Shown: positions 35,130 to 46,805 of the stretch, in pieces
How positions within the stretch are numbered: the stretch's first letter is position 1
Layout: every line of letters begins with the position of its first letter
Assembly: GCF_048564905.1 (NCBI RefSeq)
Contig: NC_133018.1
Coordinates: 3,534,001 to 3,598,000, forward strand
DNA: 64,000 nt
Reading direction: 5' to 3'
From: Vicugna pacos
Lineage: Eukaryota > Chordata > Mammalia > Artiodactyla > Camelidae
Notes under the pieces: model-generated
What the model saw: only the letters and a program-made list of their open reading frames with translations
What the model was told of the DNA's origin: nothing
Database searches by the model: none
Program-made: the position numbers and the translations under genes

Positions 35130-36195
35130 TCTTTGATGACACTGGAGCAGGCTTTGTAAAAGGAAAGTTTGAGAAGTTGAATCTCACCAAAATTAAAGTT
35201 TTTGGTTTTCAAATATCTTTAATTTGGATAAAATAAACAAGAATAGACACGTAGAAAATTTTGCAAACCTCGTATCCAGCACACACGTAGTGTTTAGAGT
35301 ATGGAACGAATTGTCAAAACTAAACAGTAAAAATTAACCGACACAGTCCGTTTAGAGAATGAACAAAAGACAAGAGCAAGTATTTCACGGAAGAGGATCA
35401 GAGACGGGTCCTGGAAACATGGGTATCAGTTGACGTGAGGGTAATGCCGGTGCAGCAGCGTGAGGGACAAGTGCACACCCATCAGCACGGCTAAAGTGAA
35501 AAACAGTGACAGCCCGGATGCTGCAGTGCCGTGGACAGCCGGGTCCCTCTTGCGACGTTGGTGGGATGTGAACTGGACCGGTCATTCGGAAACAGTGGAA
35601 GCATCTTCAAAACCTAAATTGCAGTTCGTTCCCTATGATCCAGTAAGTGTTCTCCGGTCACTTTAACTCAAGGAGTGAAAGCTGGTGTTCACAGGGATCC
35701 CTGTGCACAGCTGTTCGGAGTAACTTCCACACAACAGCCCCAAGGGAGACCGACCCGATGTCCTGCAGAGGAAGGCTGGGTCCCAGACGCTGCACCTGAA
35801 TATTGGAACAGGACTCAGCCCTGAGAAGGAAGGGAATCCTAGAGCACACGGCAGTTTTGCGGAATCTATAGGGGGTTACGTGGAGTGAAAAATGCCGATT
35901 CCAAAAGCATCCATTCTCTATGATTCTAGTTCTTATTTCTTTGTAGAACTTGTGAACAAAATTAGAAATGAAGAAGTAGATAGTGGTTGCAGGGGTTAGG
36001 GGCAGAGAGGGGGCACGGGAAGAAGGAGATGGGTGTTGTAATAATGGTGAAACATGAGGGTCCTTGAGGTGGTGGAACTGAGGTATTTCTTGATCTCTGT
36101 GCTAGATTTGAGCCTACATACATGATAATACCACACAGAACCAAACACACACACACAGAGACACACACACCCACAAATGAGTACACGTAACCCTT
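35130..36195 (+). mobile_element. Old L1 ORF2 end and 3' UTR
   Basis: Follows L1 in order: GAATCTCACCAAAATTAAAG, later ACCCATCAGCACGGCTAAA, GTTGGTGGGATGTGAACTGG, CCTATGATCCAG, then GTAGATAGTGGTTGCAGGGG of the 3' UTR. It ends in a CA-rich run at 36,145..36,172. Highly diverged. Confidence 0.7.
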
Positions 36196-36832
36196 GGAAA
36201 ATCGGAGCTTGAACATTGGGCAATGGTTTGATCAAACACTTGACCAACAAGATAGGCTGATGACAAATAAGGCCTTGAAAGATGTTCACCATCGAGTAAG
36301 TCCCTAAAGAAATAAAAATTAAAAACATGCGATGCCACGTGGTGTGCGCTAGAACGACTCTGATAAAAACCTAACACGCCCAGAGCTCAGGGGGGGGACA
36401 ACAAAAGGAGCTCTCCTCAGTGGCTGAGGACCACAAAAAGCAGCGTCGGGCACCCACACTGGATAATAGTTTGCCAGAGTCTTAGACAAGCGCTCCTGTA
36501 CCTGCCGTAGGAGCCATCAATTCCATTCCCAGGCGTTTCCCTGAGTGAAATAAAACCTTATACCCACAAAGTACCTATAACAAGTGTTATAAAGGCTTTA
36601 AGTGAAGTGTCAAACGGTGGACTCTCGATCCAACCCTAATTTTACATACGGTGGAGGATAAACAAACTGTGGTGCATCCATGCAGTGGAACCTACTCAGT
36701 AAGGGGCCTGCAGTGAACGATCAGCACCTAAAACAACACAGATGGATTTCAGGTGCAATTTGCTGAGTGAAAGTAGTCGGAACCGAAGGGCTGCCAGGTG
36801 TCATTGAATTTCTATGACATTCTGACCAGGAG
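36196..36832 (+). mobile_element. Second old L1 ORF2 fragment
   Basis: Repeats the L1 ORF2 order (AAAGATGTTCACCATC, later AAACAAACTGTGGTGCATCC and CAATTTGCTGAGTGAAAG), so it is a separate insertion from the one before it. X copy 3 begins directly after. Confidence 0.65.
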
Positions 36833-38249
36833 CCAGCTGTAGGGACAGAGAGCAGACCAGCAGTCCCAGAGGCGGGGCTGGAGGAAGGGCCGCCCCCAGA
36901 GGCGCCTGGGGCAGCTGTGGGAATGACTGAGCTGCTGGCTGCTGCGGTGGCGGGACGCTTACATCTCTATATGCATTTATAAATACTCATAGAAGTGTTT
37001 CTAAAAATTGTGGTTTTTAGTGTATGTAACTTATAACTTAAAAAAGAAAAAAGAACGAGTGAAAGAAGAGTCTCACTGAGAGACTGTGAACAGGAAGTCC
37101 AGAGAAACCAGAGGATGCTCTCCCCAGAACAGGGAGGGAGGGAGCAGCTGTGGGCAGAGATGAACTCTGGCTTCGAGGGTGTCCCCAACAGGCCACCCTG
37201 ACCGTCCCTCTCTGCCCAAGGCTCTGTACTGGAAGCCCCCTCCCTGGCTGGTCACCGTCTAAGCACAGAGGGAATAGTCTTCATTGGCCCCTGTTTTCCA
37301 TCTGCATCCTCATTCCCTGCAGTCTGTCCCTCTCTCTCTCCACCAGACGCTCCAGAGGACTTTCTTCCATTTCTTAGCAGCACAGGTGTGGAGGTGCTGG
37401 AACCCCCATGGTGGTGGGTTTGTGCCTACAGTTTTCCTGGCTCCTTCCCTCCAGTGTAAGGGGGCAGGACATGCCCCATGAGAGGACCTGCAGGGGCATG
37501 TTTAGGACAAAGTCACTGCAAACCCTTTGAGAGAACAACCTTTTTCTACAGTGGGGGGATGGGATGGGATGGTCCTGTGTCCCCTGAGAGTCCAGCCAGA
37601 CTTGAGTGACACTGGTCCCTGCTGGACTGAACCCCAGGATCATCCCTACTCCTGCTCCTCTCTCCCATCCATCCTTCCCCGGGAGACCAGCGACTGCCCC
37701 CCTCCTGCCCCCGTGGACTCATCCAGACCACGGGCAGCTCCTGGACTCTCCCTGTCATCCCTTCATCACTGGGGGCCCTGCTGAGGTTCAGGATCCAACC
37801 CTGAAATCCCACGTGACCCTGGCCAGGTCAGGGCCAAGGATCAGGTTTATTGGACAAGTCAGCTGCTCCCTGTGGACTCAGTGGTCCAGGTGTGCATGAA
37901 AGTTTCCGGCTATTCAACAGCTCAGATGAGTTGGCAGATTCTGTGGTCTAAGGCTCCATAATCAACCACATTAAGGAAATGCTGAAGTAATTACCAGTTG
38001 TCAGATGTGTCCCTCTGTCTATTCTTCCATTCAGAACCTCTGTCCCCTATTCATGGCCTGTTCAGACAAGCCGAGGACACTCTGATCCAGCCAGACAATG
38101 TTTCACCCCTGACCCACTGTGTGTAGTGCTACCTGGAGGGTGGTGGAGAGGAAGCCTTGGAGCTTATATCTTGGGGAACGGGGCCAGAGATGTCACTGCT
38201 TTGTCCATAGCCCTCCTGGGGCTGGAGGGAAGTGTGACACAGATGGAGG
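36833..38249. other. Intergenic part of X copy 3 downstream of V-6
   Basis: Colinear with 6,090..7,530; no gene. Confidence 0.5.
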
Positions 38250-38288
38250 GTTTTGTGTCACACTTCCCCATCTGCCTGTGTCACTGTG
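38250..38288 (-). other. 23-RSS of V-6
   Basis: Heptamer CACAGTG (38282..38288), 23-bp spacer, nonamer ACACAAAAC (38250..38258). Confidence 0.94.
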
Positions 38289-38756
38289 AGCATTAGCACT
38301 GCTGTCATATGACTGACAGTAATAGTCAGCCTTGTCCTCGGCCTGGGCCCCGCTGATGGTCAGGGTGGCTGTGCCCCCCGATCTGGAGCCAGAGAACCGC
38401 TCAGGGATGCCTGAGGGCCTGCTGTTATCATCATGGATGACCAGCACAGGGGCCTGGCCTGGCTTCTGCTGGTACCAGTGAGCATCATAGCTTCCTAAGC
38501 TGCCTCCTTGGCAGGTGATCCTGGCCATCTGTCCCAAGGACACGGACACCGTGGAGGGCTGAGTCAGTGCAGAAGAGGCCACGTAACCTGCAGGGGAGGA
38601 AAGGAGAGTGAGGGTGGGGACCAGGGTCTCATTCCCTAAGACCACACACAGCGCCACATCCCCTGTGCTGAGTTGTCATTCAGGGCCAGGCTGATCCCTG
38701 GGGGCAGCACCTGTGCAGAGAGAGAGGAGGGGGAGCAGGATGAGGGTACAGGCCAT
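38289..38756 (-). CDS. IGLV3: Immunoglobulin lambda variable gene V-6, subgroup 3, apparently functional
   Basis: Leader exon 38711..38756 encodes [16 protein letters not shown]; the usual Trp3 is Cys, and Pro5 and Leu6 are Leu and Ile. The CAG|GTGCTG donor is followed by an intron of 123 nt, shorter than in V-1 because a piece near the donor is missing. V exon 38587..38289 is open: [17 protein letters not shown]23, [21 protein letters not shown]88, CDR3 [10 protein letters not shown]83 is K (AEDKADYYC) and Y49 is H. Promoter and RSS are intact. It lies in the shortened third copy of block X, just downstream of old L1 sequence. Probably functional, but the leader and E83K changes leave some doubt about secretion and stability. 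Confidence 0.94.
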
Positions 38757-38859
38757 GGTGGAGGCACCCTGAGCTCTGCCTCTGAGACCCTGCAGCAGGG
38801 CAGGGCTCCTCAAGATCCCTCTTATTCCCTCAGAGCTTTGGGGCAGGAGGGTTGGGTTT

Positions 38860-38867
38860 ATGCAAAT
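38860..38867 (-). promoter_or_regulatory. Octamer promoter element of V-6
   Basis: Perfect ATTTGCAT on the minus strand, 104 nt upstream of the leader ATG; a TATA-like GGAATAAGAG lies between. Confidence 0.9.
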
Positions 38868-38869
38868 TT

Positions 38870-41090
38870 ACCCCCTCCCTGGGGCTCCTCACTGAGAGGG
38901 GAGTCACCAGTCCTTCAGCCAGGGCAACTCACTCAGCCTCCTCCCTGGCTTCTCATGTTTGAAAATCAGACCTGGCATCCAGGAGCCGTGGTCACAATGC
39001 CCTTCCTGTGTCTGACCACATGACCACTGTCCCAACCATCCTGGCCTGTGGACTCTTCTGGGCTGGCTCAGTGGGTTTGTGAGCCTGGCAGGATCCTGTT
39101 GGGAGGGGAGGCACACACTGCCCTGTTCTCTGGTGTCCTGGATTCACTGTGCATGTGAACCTCCAACGTGGTGCCTGTTCCTTCAGGGGATGGGGTGGTC
39201 AGTCCCGACTTCCTGCCAGGCCTGACCCTCAGACCCTAGTGGACCCCCAGAGCGATTATCCTAAAGCTCCACCTGGGCGGCCCCAACCTCAGTTGTGATG
39301 CTCCTGCTGCCTCTGCTGCCCCCTTCTGGCAGATGAAAGCCAGACCAGGATCTCCTTTCCTGCAGGTTACCTCAAAGATGTATCACCTGAGTGGGTGTGG
39401 AGCAGGGATTCCAGCCCTGCCTCTGGGCCAGCTGTGACCATGGCCCTGCCCAGGCCAGCACAGAGGGGTCACCTACGGGGTGCAGGTGCAGTTCCCATAA
39501 CCTTATCTTGGGGGTGGAAGTGCCCTTCCTGACCCTTTGGTTTTGTTATTAGAGTGGAGGGTGCGAGATGAACTTCAGCTTGTCTGCAAAGTGCCAGTGT
39601 CCATAGCAACGTGTATGGTACCCTGCAGACCCAGGTCTCCTTGTGTTTAGGAACCAAAATGGATACTATCCCCAACCCAGGAGGGCAGTTGTGTAATGCT
39701 GTTTCGGATACTTGAGTTCATTTGTGCCTCATGGCATCATTATCACCGTCCTCATCACTGTCCTCTTCCTCATCCTCATCACCATCCCGATCACCATCCT
39801 CATCTCTCCTCCTGTGGTTTTCATGTCATGCCCCCCCTCACAGCTCTTGGGGAGTGAATTTCTAGCTCAGCATCATCTGCCTGTTTGAGGACACAGGGAA
39901 TCTCCTGCTTATTCCACTGGGAATCCACCTGGAAATCATACCGATGGCTGAAGCCCTTTCTAGGATTCCTGCAGAAGGAGGACAGGGAACTCCAGGACCT
40001 CATGACTCACTGGGATCCTTGCCAATTTCCTCTTTGGTTTTAATACATTCTGGGTGCCTTTTTATAATTTAAGTTGGAACAAAGGCTTAACAGCTGGTAA
40101 TACCAAGACCCAAAGAGAGGAAGTCCCCAGATTAATAGAGAAAAGTGAGATGAGCCCAGGATGGCGGCCAGGGATCAGACCCTCGTCCTCTAGGGCAGTA
40201 CTTGACTAGGGCACAGGAGTGGTGAGGGCCAGTCTGGGTGGCAGGCCTGGGTCCCTGGGGCTCACTGCTGTCCCCACCACATCCTGGCTGGGAGAGGTCA
40301 GCGGGGCTGTGTCCCAGGTTAGAGCTGAGCATCTGTTGGGGTAGGAGGCTGGTTTGGCCACGCAGGGGCCTGGCCTGGATCCTGCTGGCTCTGCTGGGCA
40401 GGACTGCTTGGTCCTCACTGTCCTAAGTGGGTGGGAATGTCGGGTGTCTCATGGCCAATCTACTGGGGACAGATGAGTCTTCAGGGGTTTATAGGGCCTA
40501 CATATTTACCAAATGAGCATTGAGACCGGCTTTTTAAAACTTAACCTTTCTGTCATCTTTATTAGAGTTCTGACTTCTTAACACGACCGTAGTTACTGTC
40601 TAGGGTTTTTTTGAAGCAAGTGTGAAGGGCCCCCACGTGCACTTCTTACAATCCATAGAAATTGTCTGGCTGCGCACAGTGAGCACACTCCTCTCTGTGG
40701 ACCTTTTGCAGAAGCTCTACTGCCTGGAGTTACAAGGATTCAGAGCTGATGAAGCTGGACCGGAGAGAACTGCTGACCACGTGTGAGGGGGGAGCCTGAG
40801 GGTCTCATTCGCTCACACAGGTAATTAGCTGTCACAGACGTTCTGGGTTTCTGGGGAGATGTGGCGGTGCTGAACTGGACACATGAGTGTTGGTTGTGAA
40901 ATATGTAGAATATGGAGAGCGAGAGAGACACTGTATGGGGCACCAGTGACCCCACCTGTTTTGTCCAGGGAGAGGGTGAATGGTGATCACTGCCCCGTTC
41001 TTTCTCCTGTTTTGTTGGTGAAAGGACTTCAAAATCATTTCCTGTACTTTATTTTCAGACTCAGCAATTAAAAAAAAAAACTATAGTAAA
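38870..41090. other. Intergenic between V-6 and V-7, first part
   Basis: Not part of blocks X or Y. An ATC/CTC trinucleotide-like run is at 39,735..39,825. No gene recognised. Confidence 0.45.
39735..39825. repeat. (CATCAC/CTCATC)n trinucleotide-type tract
   Basis: Repeated CATCACC / TCCTCATC units, about 90 bp, nearly free of G on the plus strand. Confidence 0.7.
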
Positions 41091-41099
41091 ATACCCATC

Positions 41100-41525
41100 C
41101 ATGCAATGTGTCACTAACCACCGTGATGGTTGAATTCATGCGTCCACTTGGCTGGGCAAGCAGGTCCCACTGGTTACTCATTTCAGGGGGTATTGGGGCT
41201 GTTTTAGGAGAGCATTAGCCTTTGGACCCTGGGGCTCAGAGAAGCACATGGCCCCTCCATGTGGGTGGGCTCCATCCCATCCCTGGGGTCCTGGGAAGAG
41301 TAAATGGTGGAGGAGGCAGAACACGTGCCCTGGATGAGAGGCATGTCGGCCTCCCTGAATCTCAGGCCTTGGGGCAGAATCACACACAGGCCCTCGTGGG
41401 TTCCCCTTTGATGGTGCCCCTTGGGAATTCTCAGCCTCCAGAACCTTGTTGGCTAATTCCTCCTAATCCATCTCTGTACCGTATTGGCAGTGTGTCTTGG
41501 AGAAGCCTGGATAATATGATCTATA
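41100..41525 (+). mobile_element. Old interspersed repeat, LTR-like (MaLR/ERVL look), family uncertain
   Basis: Starts GTGATGGTTGAATTCATGCG and CACTTGGCTGGGCAAGC, has ATGTGGGTGGGC in the middle and CTCAGCCTCCAGAACC then GGAGAAGCCTGGATAATA at the end. This order is that of a common old mammalian repeat, which I cannot name with certainty. Diverged fossil. Confidence 0.5.
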
Positions 41526-42119
41526 TCTCCCTAAACAGAAGGCCTGTACCCATCAGAATGTAGTTTTGGGGTCTATTGACCTGGAGTCCAACAGGAGGAC
41601 CTTGTGTCCAGGAGAAGGTCTGCAGTAGGAGTCCAGGGTGGGTCCGCCCTGTCTCTGCAGTTTGTGCTACATCTCAGGGGAGGAGGGCCCTGGGGTCAGG
41701 GGCTGGGGCTCAGTCCTCTCCGGGCCTCAGGCAGCCCCTAGTAGGTGGGGACTCCTCATGCAGGAAAGCACAGGACCTCGTCCCAGGCTTCAACCAGCAG
41801 GCTCCTCCCAGAGGAGAAGGATTCCCCCAGAACCCCGACATGTCACATAGCCCCCCTCTCCCGCAGACACGTGATCACATCTGGGGACACAGTCACACAT
41901 CGTGATCCTAAACCTTTCCTTTCCTCCCAATCCTGACTGCAGCCTTTGAAACCCAGAACAGCTACCTTCCCCCTTTTTATCAGGATAAACCTCGGCCCTG
42001 AGAGACCAGTGTCTCCAGGCCCTGGAGGAGCGGGGACAGGACCCGAGAGGATGCCCGGGCTGCAGTCTGACCTCCCACTGCTCAAAGGGGACTTGGGTGA
42101 GCACCAGTGCAGGCTGGGA
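41525..42119. other. Intergenic downstream of V-7
   Basis: The V-7 frame runs on here as chance read-through past the RSS. No J segment or other gene seen. Confidence 0.5.
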
Positions 42120-42158
42120 GGTTTGTGTCCCACTTCCCCATCTGCCTGTGTCACTGTG
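42120..42158 (-). other. 23-RSS of V-7
   Basis: Heptamer CACAGTG (42152..42158), 23-bp spacer, nonamer ACACAAACC (42120..42128). Confidence 0.94.
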
Positions 42159-42886
42159 AGCATTAGCACTGCTGTCCCACACATGACAGTAGTAGTCGGC
42201 CTCGTCCTCGGCCTGGGCCCCGCTGATGGTCAGGGTGGCCGTGTTCCCAGAGTTGGAGCCTGAGAACCTCTCAGGGATCCCTGAGGGCCGTCTGCTATCA
42301 GCATAGATGACCAGCACAGGGGCCTGGCCCGGCTTCTGCTGGTACCACTGAGCACTTTTACTTCCAATGTTGTCCCCGCCACAGGTGATCTTGGCCGTCT
42401 GTCTCAGTGCCACCGACACTGAGGGTGTCTGAGTCAGTTCGTAGGAGGCCACAGAGCCTGCAGGAGAGAAAGGAAACCTGGGTTGAAGATGAAGGGCCTT
42501 TTCCCAGGAGACCCCAGCAGCTGACCTGCATTGAGCCCCAGGGATTCCCTGGGCCCCCAGAGGCCCCTCCCATCAGTCTCACCCCCAGTGTCCCCATGGG
42601 CTTGGCTGGTGGATGGAGCCCCTGAACAAATGAGAAGCCTGCCCCCTTTCTCCGGCAGGTGCAGCCCCTCAGGGCTCACACAGCACTGAGCACAGTGTGG
42701 GATGTCATCCCCTCCAGCCCCTCGTCCTGCAGCAGGACCACCAGCCACCTGCCCCCCGTGGCAGCGCCCTTCTGAGCCCAGTCAGAGCCAGGCTTGACCC
42801 CAGCCCTGGGTGGGTGTGGATGTGATCCTGGGGGCAGCACCTGTCCAGTGAGCCAGGAGGCTGAGGAGGAGGGGCATCCAGGCCAT
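42159..42886 (-). CDS. IGLV3: Immunoglobulin lambda variable gene V-7, distinct subgroup 3 lineage, apparently functional
   Basis: Leader exon 42841..42886 encodes [16 protein letters not shown] and has a CAG|GTGCTG donor. The intron is 383 nt, much longer than in the other subgroup-3 genes. V exon 42457..42159 opens at a TGCAG acceptor and starts [16 protein letters not shown]. It has C23 in ITC, CDR1 [12 protein letters not shown]2 [19 protein letters not shown]88 and CDR3 HVWDSSANA. The SYELTQ start, NIGSK CDR1 and VWDSS CDR3 resemble the human IGLV3-21 type, whereas the other four subgroup-3 genes resemble IGLV3-19. The octamer carries one end mismatch; the RSS is canonical. It lies outside the large duplications and looks functional. 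Confidence 0.95.
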
Positions 42887-42982
42887 GGTGGAGGTGCCCC
42901 GATTCTGCTCCCCGAGGGCGAGGCTGGGCAGGTGTCCCCCCAGGCCTCTCTTATCCCCTTGCTGGAGAGAGAGCTGCTGGGT

Positions 42983-42990
42983 ATGCAAAC
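42983..42990 (-). promoter_or_regulatory. Variant octamer of V-7
   Basis: The minus strand reads GTTTGCAT, one mismatch to ATTTGCAT at the first base, 97 nt upstream of the leader ATG. A TATA-like GGATAAGAGAGG follows. Confidence 0.8.
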
Positions 42991-42994
42991 CAGC

Positions 42995-44900
42995 CAGCAC
43001 CCAGGGGGCGGCCTGAGGGGCTCTGTGGTTTCAGAGAAGGGCTCAGTCCCCAGGGACCCAGAGAGGGAGTGGCGGCCCTGAGGCTGCGCCCTAAACCCAG
43101 GGGCTCCTCTTCTGCCTGCTGGTCCCAGAGTCTGGGGACATGTCCTACCCACACTGTGCATTGATGTCACTCCTGGTCGGCACGGCCACTGAGAGGCCAG
43201 AGATGAATCTGTTCTTTTTCAACCCATCTGTAGGTGACACTTTTATGCTGACAGGTGCAGGGTCCTACCCCTGATCACAGCTCCTGGGCTCCAGAGAGGG
43301 AGTCAAATTCGTTCTTTGACAAAGTACGTGGAGTGTTCCAGAGCCGTCATGGTCTGTGTCTGCCCTTGGCTGTGAGCTCCTGGCGCAGGCTGCATGCTGT
43401 CCTCAGTGTCCCCATTTTACATCCGGGTCAGGAACTGACCTGGAGCTGAAAGAACTGTTTGCTCTTTAGGAGAGTGAGAGGGGGCTTCAGGGTTTAACAG
43501 CTCTGTCAGCAAATGTTAATCACAATCAACATGCCTTCCGTTGCTGTGGAAAATATATGTCATAAACGTAATTATGATGTGAGTCCAGAAGAGTTGGTTG
43601 AGTGACTGCTGTGTGTCTTACCCAGGGAATTGGGAAGTGGGGAAATACTGGTCCCCTCCCTTTTGTCTGTGAGGGGTGAGTGGAGGGACAGGTTGGGGAT
43701 GGTGGGGGAGCTTCCAGGGAGCAGGAGCAGCTGTGTCTGGAGGACCGGGGTTCCGAGAGCAGGGGAGGAGGGGATGTGAGATCACAGGGAGGACGGGCAT
43801 TTGTGGACAGTGATGGCTTTTCAGCAGGGTGTACGTGGGCTGGAGGTGGGGCTCGGGTCAGGAAAGAAGCACTGCCTGCAAAAGCAGGACTGGGACACTC
43901 AGAGACAGAAAATGTGTATTTGAGAGTGAAGGTGACACTGTAGAAGGACACCTGTCCTCCAGTGTGAGGTGGTGGTTACATACCCCCTGCATGTGGAACT
44001 CCTGACGCACAGGACACGCCCACTCCAGGTGAATTTGCCGTGTGACTCTGCTGCCCCCTGGCGACTTCTCTGCACATTGCTGGAGGCTCAGGGCGTCCTC
44101 TGTCCTGGTGCAGATTCAGAACCACTGCTCAGGTGTGACTCCCAGAGCTGGGATGTTGGGCCCAAGGGCACAATGTGCGCGTCTCTGCTTGGCCCCTGGC
44201 TGCCTCAGACCAGGCACGAGGGGCTCCAACTTACTATGGAAATATGAGCAGGCTCATTTGCAGGGGGAGACGCCCGAATCCCAGAACCATCATTGCACAG
44301 ATCTCTGGGGTCACGGGATGTTTATGCCTGTGGTTCTGGGCTTGGTCCTGGGGGACACAGGACTCACGGACTGACTCTTGGTGGTTCTGGCTGTTGGTCC
44401 AAAGCCATACAAGGGCAGAAGTGGCTACTGCGCCAAAGTTGGAGACAAGAGAACACCCATCCAGCCAAAGTCCCTTAAGAAGCACTTTGTTCTGGCTGAT
44501 AATTGTTCCTGAAAATCAGTGTGGACAAGACACTGCCCTGGCTGCCGAGTTTCCTTCTAGACGGTGGGGCAGCGTTGGACGCTCCTGGTTCTGGGACAGA
44601 GCAGAGAGTCCCCCCAACCTTCTACCCATGTCTCATGATCTCTGTTCACCTGAAAGCCAGACGATGGCTGTTCTCAGGTCTCTCTCTTCCAGGACTGCCC
44701 TTACCCCAGTGCTGGCCCCTGGTACCGAGACTGTGTGTGACGGGATCCTTGGTTTGGCAGGAGACAAGTAGTTCTGTTTTGCCACCAAGGTGGAGGTCGG
44801 TGTGGTCCACAAGGTCCCACGGGACCAAGGGAGTAATTGGATCATATGACAGAGCGTTGGTGTCGGCCGATGGTCCAGGTGTCCCTGGAACTGAAAGACA
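42995..44900. other. Intergenic upstream of V-7
   Basis: No gene recognised. Open frames here are short, overlapping and without known domains. Confidence 0.4.
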
Positions 44901-44929
44901 GGGGCAGCCTAGCGGTTGTCATTCATCTG

Positions 44930-46530
44930 TGTCAACAGAGAGCCTCATCTGAGAAAGCCTTTTGGAGATACTGAACCCCAGTGGGAGCTGTATCGTGACT
45001 GTGAGTCCCTATGTGCCCTGGGACCAGAGCCACTTACGGGGACCAGGCAAGGCCTGAGCAGCCGGGTCATGGGTGGGCATGCACAGTAGCTCTCTGTCCT
45101 CAAGTAGAGGAGGTTGCTATGAGTTTGGGCCCACCCCCAGGTCCTGAAGCCCCAGAGAGCTGCCTGAGGTAGTGGCCCAAACACTCCTGAGTCCAAGTCC
45201 TGCTGTAGTGTCTTTTCTCCAGCAACGCCCACCTCTGCCTGGTGGGGCGTTGCCTATGACCAGTGTCACAGAGAAAAACCCTTGGGGCTGATTTGCAGAG
45301 GTATCTGGATGATATGAAGACACCCCTGAGAGTTAGCCATCTTGGTCCTTCTGCCCCCATCGGGGACATCCCTGAAAGGCAGCAGTGGAGGAGGATTCTC
45401 CTGGATTGATGAGTGACCACTGGAGCAGGGTACCCTGTCCATTAGCCTGAACACAGAGGTGGCTGGAGGGGGCTGTGTGCTAATTTATGGGCTGAGACTC
45501 AGACTTTCACTGGACCGTCAGATACATGGCAGGAATACATGGAAAAGACACAAGTAGAATCCCCACAGAGGGACCTGGAGATTAATTGATTTGTGTCCCA
45601 TGCAAATACTTAGCACCATGTGTCCTAAAAACGAAGTGATGTTAATAACCGGGTGGACAGGAGAGCCCGCTCTGTGGATAGCAGTCTGCCTCCCTCTCCA
45701 ACCATCGCCGGGTGGGTGCTGTGACCCGGCTCCCCCATGGGAAGGGGAGGGTCAGCCACAGGCTAGTCGGGATGGCTCCAGTGTCTACAGCTGACCTGTC
45801 CACAGCCACTTCTGCCACCAGCCTGCCAACAGCACAGATCAGCATGGCTCCTGTGGGACACCCTTCACAAGGGAATCCTCCAGGGACCTGGTGGTCTGTT
45901 GATGACATCAGACCTCTTCCAGCGTGGAGGGGGGAGCTCTGCTCTTACTGACAGATCTTTCTCGCAGACTGGGAGTTGCCCTCTGTGACTGCAATGCTGC
46001 TGACCAAAGTGTTCAACCTGGACTCATAGATTTCTGTGTTTCCTCACGGGGCTTCTGACCATGAGCTCATTCCACATCAAAAGGGGGCTGTAGTGGGCCC
46101 AGGCTCATGTGCTTCACCGGTCCTACCACTTTCCCCAACATCCCGAGGCAGCTGCCTTAGTGATGGAGCAACAGCCAGTGGAAGAGCCAGTCACTCTGCC
46201 AGCCAAGTGCCAACACCGTGTGGAGGCGGGTAATGCCCTCTAGGTGTGAGACATGCTCTAAATCTGTGCACAATGTACGATGCCTCTCCTGTCGCCAGGA
46301 TTCACAGGAACAGGATTCAAGATGAGGGGGTGGGAGGGCTCCACCTATTATCATCCCTGGGGACCTGCTGAGGACATTTGCTCCCTGTCCCCTGACCTCC
46401 ACCCTGCTGGCCTGGGGTCTTAGTTCTGTAGGGGAAATGCTTCCACCCAGAAACACGACCATTATCCCATTTCACTGAGAGATCAGACTCCCTAGTGATG
46501 TAGGGTCCTCCTGACTCCCTGGACATCTCT
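44930..46530 (+). mobile_element. ERVL internal-region fossil (pol, end part)
   Basis: Text follows the ERVL (HERV-L-like) internal region in order: an RNase H-like part (about 44,930..45,480), an integrase part (AACCGGGTGGACAGGAGAGC at about 45,650 onward), and a start of the dUTPase-side region (TGGGGTCTTAGTTCTGTAGG at about 46,415). Ancient, heavily broken, and no flanking LTRs recognised. Block Y copy B starts right after it. Confidence 0.7.
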
Positions 46531-46766
46531 CTGTCTGTCTCCACCCATGTCCTCTGATCCCCACTCATACGTTAGGGACAAAGATACCATGGAAGCCCCA
46601 TGCTGCCAGGCAGAAATCCACCCCTGATCCACCGTGGACAGAGCAGCCTGGAGGATGGGGAGAGGGCAGCCAGGAAGTTCAGATCTGGGGGAACCGGGCC
46701 AGAACTGTCACTGCTTTTTCCACAGGCCTCCAGGGACTAGAGGAGAGGGTGACAGAGATGGAGGGT

Positions 46767-46805
46767 GTTTTGGGTCCCACCTCCCCATCTGCCTGTGTCA
46801 CTGTG
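46767..46805 (-). other. 23-RSS of V-8
   Basis: Heptamer CACAGTG (46799..46805), 23-bp spacer, nonamer ACCCAAAAC (46767..46775), slightly different from the V-1 nonamer. Confidence 0.93.

Larger units (their letters stand above)
36833..38880. repeat. Segmental duplication block X, copy 3 (right part only)
   Basis: Colinear with 6,090..8,190 and carrying V-6. It starts abruptly after old L1 sequence, at a CTGTAGGGACAGAGAGCAG motif that is shared with copy 1 at about 6,095. Confidence 0.87.
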
